Assembly: GCA_947448975.1 (NCBI GenBank) | Contig: CANFPR010000049.1 | Coordinates: 1 to 6,513 of the forward strand | Source: Micrococcales bacterium | GTDB lineage: Bacteria; Actinomycetota; Actinomycetes; Actinomycetales; Microbacteriaceae | Direction of reading: 5' to 3' | DNA length: 6,513 nt | Shown here: piece after piece, positions 1 to 6,513 of the stretch | Numbering within the stretch: position 1 is the first letter of the stretch | How the letters are laid out: each line of letters opens with the position of its first letter | Made by a program: the position numbers and the translations under genes | The notes under the pieces: generated by a model | Seen by the model: the letters and a program-made list of their open reading frames with translations, nothing else | Told to the model about the DNA's origin: nothing | The model's database searches: none

Positions 1-1131
1 CAGGTAGCCGCCTGGCTCGAGAGCATCCCAAGCCGATCTAACAAGTTCGAGTTGAAGTTGGTTGAGCTGCTTCACATCGGCTGCCGACTTGCGCCACCTT
101 GCCTCTGGGCGTCGTCTCAGCGCGCCAAGGCCAGTGCAGGGAGCATCAATGAGAATGCGACTGTACTTGCCAGAAATGTCACGACCGTCGTTTTGGGTTA
201 CTCGATTTTCGAAACCAGAATCGCCTAGGGCTTGGCGCACAAGTTTGGCTCGGTGCGGTGATGGCTCGTTGCAGACGAGCTCAACCGAAGCTTGACGTGC
301 TTCGGCGGCTAGTACAACCGATTTACCGCCGGGCCCGGCACAGAGATCAAGCCATTTTTCGTCTGACTTAGGTTTTTCGATGTCGCTCACGGCAAGTGCC
401 ACGAGCTGTGATCCTGCATCTTGAACGCGCATGCGACCCTCGGCCACCGCATCTAAAGCGCCAGGCAGCCCACCGTGCATCACATAGCCGATTGGGCTCG
501 ATGGGTGTTGGTCGAGTTGCGCGGTGTCATGAGTGGTTGCCAATCCCGGTATTGCCGCCAAGTTCACTTCAGGAGCTTCGTTATCTGCCTCAAGCAACTG
601 AGCAAGTTCGTCTGCGCGTCCATCGGCCGTGAGCGCTAACTTCAACGCCGTAATGATCCACTCGGGGTGAGAGTACCGAATACTCAGTTTGGCGATTTCG
701 GTAGGCGCGTTCTGCTCAAGCGTGCTTAGCCATTCATCCCAGCTCTTAGCCATTACTTTGCGCAGAACGGCGTTCACCAAACCGCTCGACTTGCCGTGCG
801 CCACGGTTTTTGCCTGCTCTACCGATTCGTTAATAGCCGCATGGGTGGCAACTCGCGTGAGCAGAAGCTGATAGGCACCTAGCACTAGAACGTGCATGGT
901 TTCAAAATCAATGTCACCTGGGTTTCGACCAGCAGCATGCAGCACGATTGCCTCGAGGGTGCTCTTGCGGCGGATGCTTCCGAAAGCGAGTTCTTGGGCC
1001 AACGCTGCATCGCGTGTGTCTAGGCGGTTGCGCTTGACGAGCTGCGGAAGAAGCAGGTTTGCATAAGAATCTGCACTCTCGATTCGCTGCAAAACCTCAA
1101 GAGCAACGCGACGTGCCACGGCTACTGCCAT
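1..1131 (-). CDS. rsmB: 16S rRNA (cytosine-967 C5)-methyltransferase RsmB, 3' end beyond window
   Basis: This gene runs off the low-coordinate edge; 377 residues are visible, open to base 1. The enzyme (also called Sun or Fmu) methylates C5 of cytosine 967 (E. coli numbering) of 16S rRNA using S-adenosylmethionine. Residues 1-140 match the helical NusB-like RNA-binding domain of the family (RRVALEVL near 7, RDAALAQELAFG near 40, VNAVLRKV at 119-126). The Rossmann methyltransferase domain follows, with the SAM-binding motif DLCAGPGGK at 262-270 and motif IV DAPCTGLG at 329-336, whose Cys332 is the conserved PC cysteine needed for product release in this family. RRRPEARWR (339-347) is also typical. 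The motif VI cysteine, the nucleophile, should lie just past the edge, so catalytic completeness cannot be judged; E. coli RsmB is about 429 residues, so perhaps 50-90 are missing. The ATG shares one base with the fmt stop (TAATG), pointing to translational coupling. The function call is firm; the RNA target is inferred from family. Confidence 0.95.
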   Translation of the reverse strand, partial: MAVAVARRVALEVLQRIESADSYANLLLPQLVKRNRLDTRDAALAQELAFGSIRRKSTLEAIVLHAAGRNPGDIDFETMHVLVLGAYQLLLTRVATHAAINESVEQAKTVAHGKSSGLVNAVLRKVMAKSWDEWLSTLEQNAPTEIAKLSIRYSHPEWIITALKLALTADGRADELAQLLEADNEAPEVNLAAIPGLATTHDTAQLDQHPSSPIGYVMHGGLPGALDAVAEGRMRVQDAGSQLVALAVSDIEKPKSDEKWLDLCAGPGGKSVVLAAEARQASVELVCNEPSPHRAKLVRQALGDSGFENRVTQNDGRDISGKYSRILIDAPCTGLGALRRRPEARWRKSAADVKQLNQLQLELVRSAWDALEPGGYL

Positions 1132-1133
1132 TA
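1129..1133 (-). promoter_or_regulatory. TAATG stop-start overlap coupling fmt to rsmB
   Basis: On the minus strand the fmt stop TAA (1133-1131) and the rsmB start ATG (1131-1129) share one base. The sequence before it (GAGTTTTGAA) has no clear Shine-Dalgarno element; the nearest purine run, AAAGAAATGAG, is about 9 nt upstream. Such overlaps usually let a terminating ribosome re-initiate, so rsmB translation probably depends on fmt translation. The overlap is seen; the coupling is inferred. Confidence 0.75.
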
Positions 1134-2051
1134 TTCAAAACTCATTTCTTTGGAGAGCCCGCGAGCCCATTCGGTGGCGTCCATCGCTCGTTTTGATGCG
1201 GGTTGAACATCTTTGAGAAGCAAAACGCCGTCGGCGGTTCCGACGAGCACTTTCCCACTCGTGGTCTCGATTTCGCCTGGCTTAAGTTGCGCAGTGTCGG
1301 GTAGCGCACGAGCCTGCAAAACCTTGAACGACTCCCCCGACAGTTGCGTCCAAGCTCCCGGCTCTGGATTGCAACCGCGAATGAGTGATTCGATGCTCTT
1401 GGCCGACGCGCTCCAGTTGATGCGAGCGTCTTCTCGCGAAATCTTCGGGGCGAAACTTGTCGGCCCGACTTGTGGGGTGAATGTGGCAATTCCTCCAGCG
1501 ATAGCTGGAATCGTCGCCGAGAGCAGCGTGCATCCCAGTTCGGTAAGGCGTTGCAGCAGAACGCCGGCAGTTTCGTCGGGATTGATAGTTGTTTGTAGCC
1601 CGCCGACAATTGGGCCGGTGTCCATGCCCTCGTCGATTTGGAACAGGGTAACGCCGGTCTCGGTGTCGCCCTTTATAAGAGACTGCTGCACGGGTGCTGC
1701 ACCGCGCAAGCTTGGCAGCAGGCTGTAGTGCAAGTTGAACCATCCGAGTTCGAGGGCATCTAGGGCAGGCTTCTTCAACAAGCTGCCGTAGGCAACGACG
1801 ATACCCAGAGTGGCCGCGCTGTCTTTTACGCGATCGATCGCTGCCGCGTCGAGTTTGTTGGTTTTGAGTGTCGGAATACCGAACTTCTCTGCAACTTCGG
1901 CAACAGCGGAGGCTTTGAGCTCACGTTTTCTACCAAACGGAGCGTCTGGTCGGGTAATCACTAGAACTACTCGAAAACCGCTCTCGATCAGGTGCTCAAG
2001 CGTACGCGCCGCGTTGGCGGGCGTGCCAGCAAAAACGATCGGTGCATCCAT
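1131..2051 (-). CDS. fmt: methionyl-tRNA formyltransferase
   Basis: This 306-residue protein transfers the formyl group of 10-formyl-tetrahydrofolate to the amino group of Met-tRNAfMet in the cytoplasm, giving the initiator tRNA. The length is normal for the family. The N-terminal formyltransferase domain (about 1-200) begins with VFAGTP (6-11). The catalytic triad is intact: Asn106 and His108 in NLHYSLLPSLRGAAP (106-120) and Asp144 in DEGMDTGPI (140-148), at the same numbers as in E. coli Fmt. The basic loop near 34-47 (RPDAPFGRKRELK) corresponds to the tRNA-contacting loop. The C-terminal OB-fold domain covers about 205-306 and ends with the family-like KRAMDATEWARGL. The ATG lies 5 nt after the priA stop; AGG abuts the ATG too closely to be a good ribosome binding site, so coupling to priA is likely. 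No peptide deformylase gene (def) lies next to it, although def often accompanies fmt, so def must be elsewhere. No key residue is missing. Confidence 0.97.
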   Translation of the reverse strand: MDAPIVFAGTPANAARTLEHLIESGFRVVLVITRPDAPFGRKRELKASAVAEVAEKFGIPTLKTNKLDAAAIDRVKDSAATLGIVVAYGSLLKKPALDALELGWFNLHYSLLPSLRGAAPVQQSLIKGDTETGVTLFQIDEGMDTGPIVGGLQTTINPDETAGVLLQRLTELGCTLLSATIPAIAGGIATFTPQVGPTSFAPKISREDARINWSASAKSIESLIRGCNPEPGAWTQLSGESFKVLQARALPDTAQLKPGEIETTSGKVLVGTADGVLLLKDVQPASKRAMDATEWARGLSKEMSFE

Positions 2052-2056
2052 CCTGA

Positions 2057-3949
2057 CTAGAGTACTCGCGAGTCGTCGAGCTTTATGGTTACCGGGCGGC
2101 GATTGCGGCCAGAACTCGACGTTCTAACCTGGCCACTCGATCGAAGTATGAAGGCATTCAAGACGTCTACGACTTCTGCGGTCGCCGAATAGGCGAAGGT
2201 GAAGATCAAGCGGTGCTCGACTCTAGAATCGCCAACCGCCACGACCTCTGAGATTCCTAGAACGCGAACCTGATCAATGGCAGAGATGAGCTGTCGAAGA
2301 GATTCGAGCAGAGGCTTTGAGCCGGTGGCCGACGCCACCCTGGCTGCCGGCGGAAAACTCAAAGCCCTTCGCTCTTCGAGTTCACGTTGTGCGATCGCAC
2401 CCAGCTGCCAAGTGGCAAGCATTGAACCAAGTTCACCCGAAATACCGATGATGGCCGAGTGCGCATCTGTTGCCCCGAGTGCGATGGCGTTTGCCCAGGT
2501 TCGAATACTGTCGTCGAGTGCGTTTAGTGTGTCTCGCCCAAGCGATATCTTGGCGTCGAGAACCACCACTGCCGAATATCCATTGCTGGCTAGAGGTTCG
2601 ACTCCACCGGTGGCCACGACTATTTGCGGTTTGGCGCTAACCGCTGCGATGGCGTTCTCTGAAACCGACTCAACAACCCTCACCCCAGGAAAGCTCTTGC
2701 CCAGCTCTTCGGCAGTTCGAGTTGCTCCGGCTCTGCCCATGCGGCGTTCTTCACTACCGCATGACTGACAACGCGTTGAGAGGTTGTAGCCCGAGCAAAC
2801 CCGGCATACGGCGCGCTTTTGACCATCGAGCCACAGTCCGCCTCCGCAGTGCTGGCAGGTCGCGCGCTTGCTACATGAACCGCAGTAAAGACCGGTGGCT
2901 TGGCCGAGTCCGGCTACTTGAACCAGCACCGGGCCGCGTTTTAGTCCATCGCGAATGGTGTTGTAGGCGAGTGAATCTAGTCGCGCTTCGGTTTCACTGA
3001 ATGCGATAGTTGGGCGCAACGGAGCCGACGCTTCGGTTAGGTAACCGATTTCGATTAGTCGGGCGGTTGCTACCGAACGCGCGTGACTCAGAAAGGTTAG
3101 ATTGCACTCTTCTACGCGTTGTCTGAGCAATGCCAATTCTCTCGAAGAGATGTATGGCGAAGCCTGGTCAAAGTGGCTTTGATCCTCGTCGTCCCAGACG
3201 ATGATTTCGCCGAGATTGGGCAGTGGTGCGTAAAGCGATGATCTCGACCCGATAACCACCTGCGTCATTCCGCAAGCAGCAAGCAGATGGCGCGAGTAGC
3301 GCTCACTGGGTGTTGCCACGCCAGCGTAGACGTTGAGCAGCAGCGAGTGGTTTTGTTGGCTAAGAAACTCACTGATTCGTTCGATGTCTCTGAAGTCAGG
3401 AAGGCAAACTATGCACGATGCCCCCGCTTTCGTTGCTGCAACAACGTGGTCTAGCACGTCGAAAAACCATGCTGGCGCGCTAGTTGCATCTCGCTGGATT
3501 ACCGCGGGCCGAGACATCTTGGCTATCAGTTTTGCGCTAGCCGCCACTGCAACGGGCTGGTCGTTTACCTCGGCCGTGTCGTGAGTCGGCGGCACCCACT
3601 TGCTCTCGACACGCACCGCTCTCGCCGGGATCGCGTTTCTGAGCACGTCACCGAGAGAAACCGCCTGGCGCTCGGCCACTGCCTGAGCTAACTTGAAAAC
3701 CCGAGGAGAGAGTATCTGGCGCGCCGAAATCACCGAGGCGATTGGCGAAAGCTCACCAGCAAAATCGCTTTTCTCAAGAAGTTCAACGATGTACGCCGGA
3801 ATGGGTTTGGGAGATCGATTGAACGTGACCCCAACCACGCATCCGAGCGAGATTTGATCTGAAAGGTTTTCAGGTATCGCGTAGTCGAAGAGCCGATTCA
3901 GTTGAGGTAAAGGTGAATCGAATGCCACTCTCGCAACTTTGTGGCCCAT
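2057..3949 (-). CDS. priA: actinobacterial replication restart protein PriA, helicase motifs degenerate
   Basis: This 630-residue protein belongs to the PriA family, which recognises stalled forks and D-loops and reloads the replisome. The N-terminal 3'-DNA-end-binding domain (about 1-110) has the family pattern VAFDSPLPQLNRLFDYAIP (8-26). The helicase lobes keep the overall layout, with GSRSSLYAPLPNLGEIIVW at 234-252, but not the ATPase residues: where E. coli has the Walker A GxTGSGKT, this protein reads QRDATSAPAWFF (152-163), and the DEEH box is DDED (253-256). All eight zinc-binding cysteines are present (356, 359, 365, 368, 382, 385, 394, 397). The C-terminal part keeps FPPAAR (532-537). 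E. coli PriA is 732 residues; M. tuberculosis PriA is about 655 and is also annotated as lacking helicase motifs. So this is the usual actinobacterial form, probably a structural restart factor without ATP-driven unwinding (inference). The start is 3 nt after the metK stop, with only a weak AGGCG before the ATG. Confidence 0.93.
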   Translation of the reverse strand: MGHKVARVAFDSPLPQLNRLFDYAIPENLSDQISLGCVVGVTFNRSPKPIPAYIVELLEKSDFAGELSPIASVISARQILSPRVFKLAQAVAERQAVSLGDVLRNAIPARAVRVESKWVPPTHDTAEVNDQPVAVAASAKLIAKMSRPAVIQRDATSAPAWFFDVLDHVVAATKAGASCIVCLPDFRDIERISEFLSQQNHSLLLNVYAGVATPSERYSRHLLAACGMTQVVIGSRSSLYAPLPNLGEIIVWDDEDQSHFDQASPYISSRELALLRQRVEECNLTFLSHARSVATARLIEIGYLTEASAPLRPTIAFSETEARLDSLAYNTIRDGLKRGPVLVQVAGLGQATGLYCGSCSKRATCQHCGGGLWLDGQKRAVCRVCSGYNLSTRCQSCGSEERRMGRAGATRTAEELGKSFPGVRVVESVSENAIAAVSAKPQIVVATGGVEPLASNGYSAVVVLDAKISLGRDTLNALDDSIRTWANAIALGATDAHSAIIGISGELGSMLATWQLGAIAQRELEERRALSFPPAARVASATGSKPLLESLRQLISAIDQVRVLGISEVVAVGDSRVEHRLIFTFAYSATAEVVDVLNAFILRSSGQVRTSSSGRNRRPVTIKLDDSRVL

Positions 3950-3952
3950 CGC

Positions 3953-5146
<1,194 letters not shown>

Positions 5147-5156
5147 GAGTACTTCG

Positions 5157-5162
5157 AGTATA
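5157..5162 (-). promoter_or_regulatory. candidate -10 hexamer (TATACT) of an internal metK promoter
   Basis: On the minus strand TATACT ends 10 nt before the metK ATG and matches 5 of 6 bases of the TATAAT consensus. Transcription starting 6-7 bases downstream would give a leader of only 3-4 nt, close to the leaderless arrangement common in Actinobacteria. There is no good -35 box at 16-18 bp, and no extended TGn element. This is weak, sequence-only evidence. Confidence 0.2.
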
Positions 5163-5163
5163 T

Positions 5164-5200
5164 CTGCGTCTGCCGACAGTTTTGGCAGATTACTGCGCAG
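5164..5200 (-). other. possible stem-loop over the coaBC stop in the coaBC-metK spacer
   Basis: Read as minus-strand RNA, UCUGCC (5189-5184) can pair with GGCAGA (5174-5169) around a 9-nt loop, and CUGCG (5200-5196) with CGCAG (5168-5164) below it, giving 11 pairs interrupted by a one-sided 6-nt bulge (5195-5190) that includes the coaBC stop codon. No U-run follows, so it does not look like an intrinsic terminator. It could be a processing or stabilising element or chance pairing; folding energy was not computed. Confidence 0.35.
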
Positions 5201-6371
5201 CCGCCAAAACAATGGCATCTATCAAGCGATTGGCGACTTGACGCTTCGTGCCAGTAACGGCGACTGTCGCTGATGTTTTGGCTAGCAGCAAGACGCTTGT
5301 GGTGTCTTCGTTGAACACCTTGCCGCCGGTCACATCGTTGGCTACCAAGATGTCACAGCCCTTTTGTTCGAGTTTTAGGCGAGCCAAGGTTTCTAGACGC
5401 GAGGGCTCGGTTTCGGTCTCGGCGGCGAAACCTACGACAACCTGCCCGGCATTCTTTTTAGCCGAAATGCGAGCCAGCAGGTCTTCGTTTAGAACCAGAG
5501 AAAGTTCGAGGCGCTCCCCCACGACCGACTTCTTGAGTTTGGTTGCACTGGGCACTTCAACCCGATAGTCGCTGATGGCAGCGGCCATGATAAAAACGTC
5601 AGCGTCTAGGCGTGCATTGATTGCGTTTGAAAGATCTTGAGCGGTAACTACCGGCACAAACTCGAAGGCTCCGGTGGCGGCGAAATTCGCACCAATCAAG
5701 GTGACCTTAGCGCCTCTTCTAGCAGCCTCTTTGGCGATCTCGGTGCCCTGTTTTCCCGAAGAAGCATTACCGATAAAGCGAACCGGGTCGATAGGTTCGC
5801 GAGTGCCCCCGGCAGTAACGACCACGTGCTTGCCGGCAAGGTCTTGAGGCAAGGTCAACGCCAGCGCGGCTTCGACGATGTCTTCGGGCTCTGCCATGCG
5901 CCCCTTGCCGCTGTCTTCACCGGTGAGGCGACCCTCGGTTGGTTCAATCATGTGGATACCGCGAGCCAAAATCGTTGCAACGTTGGCTTGAGTTGCGGCG
6001 TTCTCCCACATTTCGGTGTGCATGGCCGGGGCAATGATGATTGGGGCAGGGGTAGCCAAAATAATGTTTGACAGCAGATCATCGGCGATACCGGCGGCTG
6101 TTCGAGCGATGAATGACGCTGTAGCTGGAGCCACGATAACCAGGTCGGCAGACTGCCCGAGTTCGATATGCTTGACGTCTGCGACATCCGTGTATAAATC
6201 GGAGTCGACCGAGTTCTTGCTAAGGGCTTCTAGAGTAGCTTTGCCTACAAAACGCAGAGCGTTCTCGGTGGGAACGACTTTAACATCGTGGCCCTGCTCG
6301 GTGAGTTGGCGCACCAGTGCAACGGCTTTAAACGCCGCGATACCACCGGTGACGCCAACCAGAATGCGCAT
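5190..6371 (-). CDS. coaBC: bifunctional phosphopantothenoylcysteine decarboxylase / phosphopantothenate-cysteine ligase
   Basis: This 393-residue fusion protein performs two successive steps of coenzyme A synthesis: ligation of cysteine to 4'-phosphopantothenate (CoaB), then FMN-dependent decarboxylation to 4'-phosphopantetheine (CoaC). The CoaC half comes first: flavin-binding VTGGIAAFK (7-15), catalytic His68 in [19 protein letters not shown] (115-122) and the substrate clasp [13 protein letters not shown] (147-159). In E. coli the clasp carries Cys158, here Gly151, and the PAMN asparagine is His118; M. tuberculosis CoaBC, as I recall it, has the same pattern, so these look like lineage traits. 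The CoaB half starts near 178: [21 protein letters not shown] (182-202, with Asn202 matching E. coli Asn210), SSGKQG (204-209), AAAISDYR (263-270), KLKK (278-281) and GFAAETE (314-320). The only usable start is the ATG at 6371, because an in-frame TAA lies three codons upstream. It is 14 nt after the rpoZ stop, with no visible Shine-Dalgarno sequence. Confidence 0.97.
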   Translation of the reverse strand: MRILVGVTGGIAAFKAVALVRQLTEQGHDVKVVPTENALRFVGKATLEALSKNSVDSDLYTDVADVKHIELGQSADLVIVAPATASFIARTAAGIADDLLSNIILATPAPIIIAPAMHTEMWENAATQANVATILARGIHMIEPTEGRLTGEDSGKGRMAEPEDIVEAALALTLPQDLAGKHVVVTAGGTREPIDPVRFIGNASSGKQGTEIAKEAARRGAKVTLIGANFAATGAFEFVPVVTAQDLSNAINARLDADVFIMAAAISDYRVEVPSATKLKKSVVGERLELSLVLNEDLLARISAKKNAGQVVVGFAAETETEPSRLETLARLKLEQKGCDILVANDVTGGKVFNEDTTSVLLLAKTSATVAVTGTKRQVANRLIDAIVLAAAQ

Positions 6372-6385
6372 AGCGCGAGTTTAGG

Positions 6386-6513
6386 TTATTCGGCGCTACG
6401 CTTTGCGAGCTTGTCTTGCTCGATCTCGCGCATTGCAATGGTTAGTGGCTTCTCGTCGACCGCTGCGTCAACCAGTGGTCCAACGTTGTTGAACAGGCTG
6501 CCTTCGTGAAGGG
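6386..6513 (-). CDS. rpoZ: DNA-directed RNA polymerase omega subunit, C-terminal end only
   Basis: The last 41 codons of a minus-strand gene enter from the high-coordinate edge and stop at TAA (6388-6386); the first two bases of the window on this strand belong to a split codon. The visible protein, starting LHEGSLFNNVGPLVD and continuing EKPLTIAMREIEQDKL, matches the C-terminus of actinobacterial RpoZ (in mycobacteria the corresponding stretch reads LGEGLLEYVGPLV, then EKPLSIALREI). Omega is a small subunit that helps assemble and stabilise the polymerase core around beta prime. The conserved N-terminal helices that contact beta prime are outside the window. In Actinobacteria rpoZ usually precedes coaBC and metK, as here. 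The promoter of the cluster is probably upstream of rpoZ or of the gene before it, outside this window. The assignment rests on a short fragment but is supported by gene order. Confidence 0.88.
   Translation of the reverse strand, partial: LHEGSLFNNVGPLVDAAVDEKPLTIAMREIEQDKLAKRSAE

Noticed and set aside
62..871. Plus-strand open frames over the first kilobase
   Set aside because: They are antisense to rsmB, which reads openly through the whole region with clear methyltransferase motifs.
1213..1728. 171-codon plus-strand open frame opposite fmt
   Set aside because: It is fully antisense to a gene with an intact active site, its translation resembles no protein I know, and long antisense frames are expected with this codon bias.
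1142..1743. Two overlapping minus-strand frames inside fmt
   Set aside because: They are out of frame with fmt, arginine-rich and low in family-like features; fmt itself is complete with all catalytic residues, so no frameshift needs explaining.
2060..2073. Overlapping perfect palindromes GAGTACTC and ACTCGCGAGT near the end of priA
   Set aside because: They fall in the last codons of priA, are short, and fit ordinary codon choice; no second copy with operator-like spacing was seen.
2277..2768. 163-codon plus-strand open frame opposite priA
   Set aside because: It is antisense to the zinc-binding and C-terminal part of priA, serine/alanine-rich and without recognisable motifs; a shadow of the real frame.
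5147..5218. Upstream ATG at 5218 extending metK by 24 residues
   Set aside because: The extension overlaps the end of coaBC and shows no MetK-like residues, while [19 protein letters not shown] from 5146 is the canonical family start.
5637..6071. 144-codon plus-strand open frame opposite coaBC
   Set aside because: It mirrors the coaBC codons, has no recognisable domain and no own regulatory context.

Overview
This window is one compact, single-strand housekeeping gene cluster from an actinobacterium. Everything real reads on the minus strand, from high to low coordinates: rpoZ (C-terminal end only), coaBC, metK, priA, fmt, rsmB (C-terminus cut by the window edge). This order is the one known from many Actinobacteria, and the proteins carry actinobacterial signatures: a helicase-dead PriA that keeps its zinc cysteines, and a CoaBC with a PAMHTEMW motif and no cysteine in its substrate clasp. 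The lines I counted by hand are near 55% G+C, low for the phylum. With the very short spacers this suggests a small-genome member such as a freshwater Microbacteriaceae (Rhodoluna/Aquiluna type). That placement is inference.

Layout: positions 6386-6513 hold the last 41 residues of the RNA polymerase omega subunit. A 14-nt gap leads to coaBC (6371-5190), which makes 4'-phosphopantetheine for coenzyme A. A 43-nt gap, the longest in the window, contains a possible stem-loop and a weak -10-like hexamer before metK (5146-3953), the S-adenosylmethionine synthetase. priA (3949-2057) starts 3 nt after metK, fmt (2051-1131) starts 5 nt after priA, and rsmB (from 1131) overlaps the fmt stop by one base in a TAATG. 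No stretch over 50 bases lacks a gene, and there are no RNA genes, mobile elements, CRISPR arrays or prophage remnants.

The genes link central functions: transcription (RpoZ), CoA synthesis (CoaBC), the methyl donor SAM (MetK), replication restart (PriA), formylation of the initiator tRNA (Fmt, using 10-formyl-tetrahydrofolate) and 16S rRNA methylation (RsmB, which uses the SAM that MetK makes). The near-zero spacing and weak ribosome binding sites suggest one polycistronic transcript with translational coupling.

I found no undescribed system. The points worth a second look are small: the degenerate PriA helicase core, the CoaC clasp without its cysteine, the coaBC-metK spacer, and a short ACTC motif before four of the five starts.
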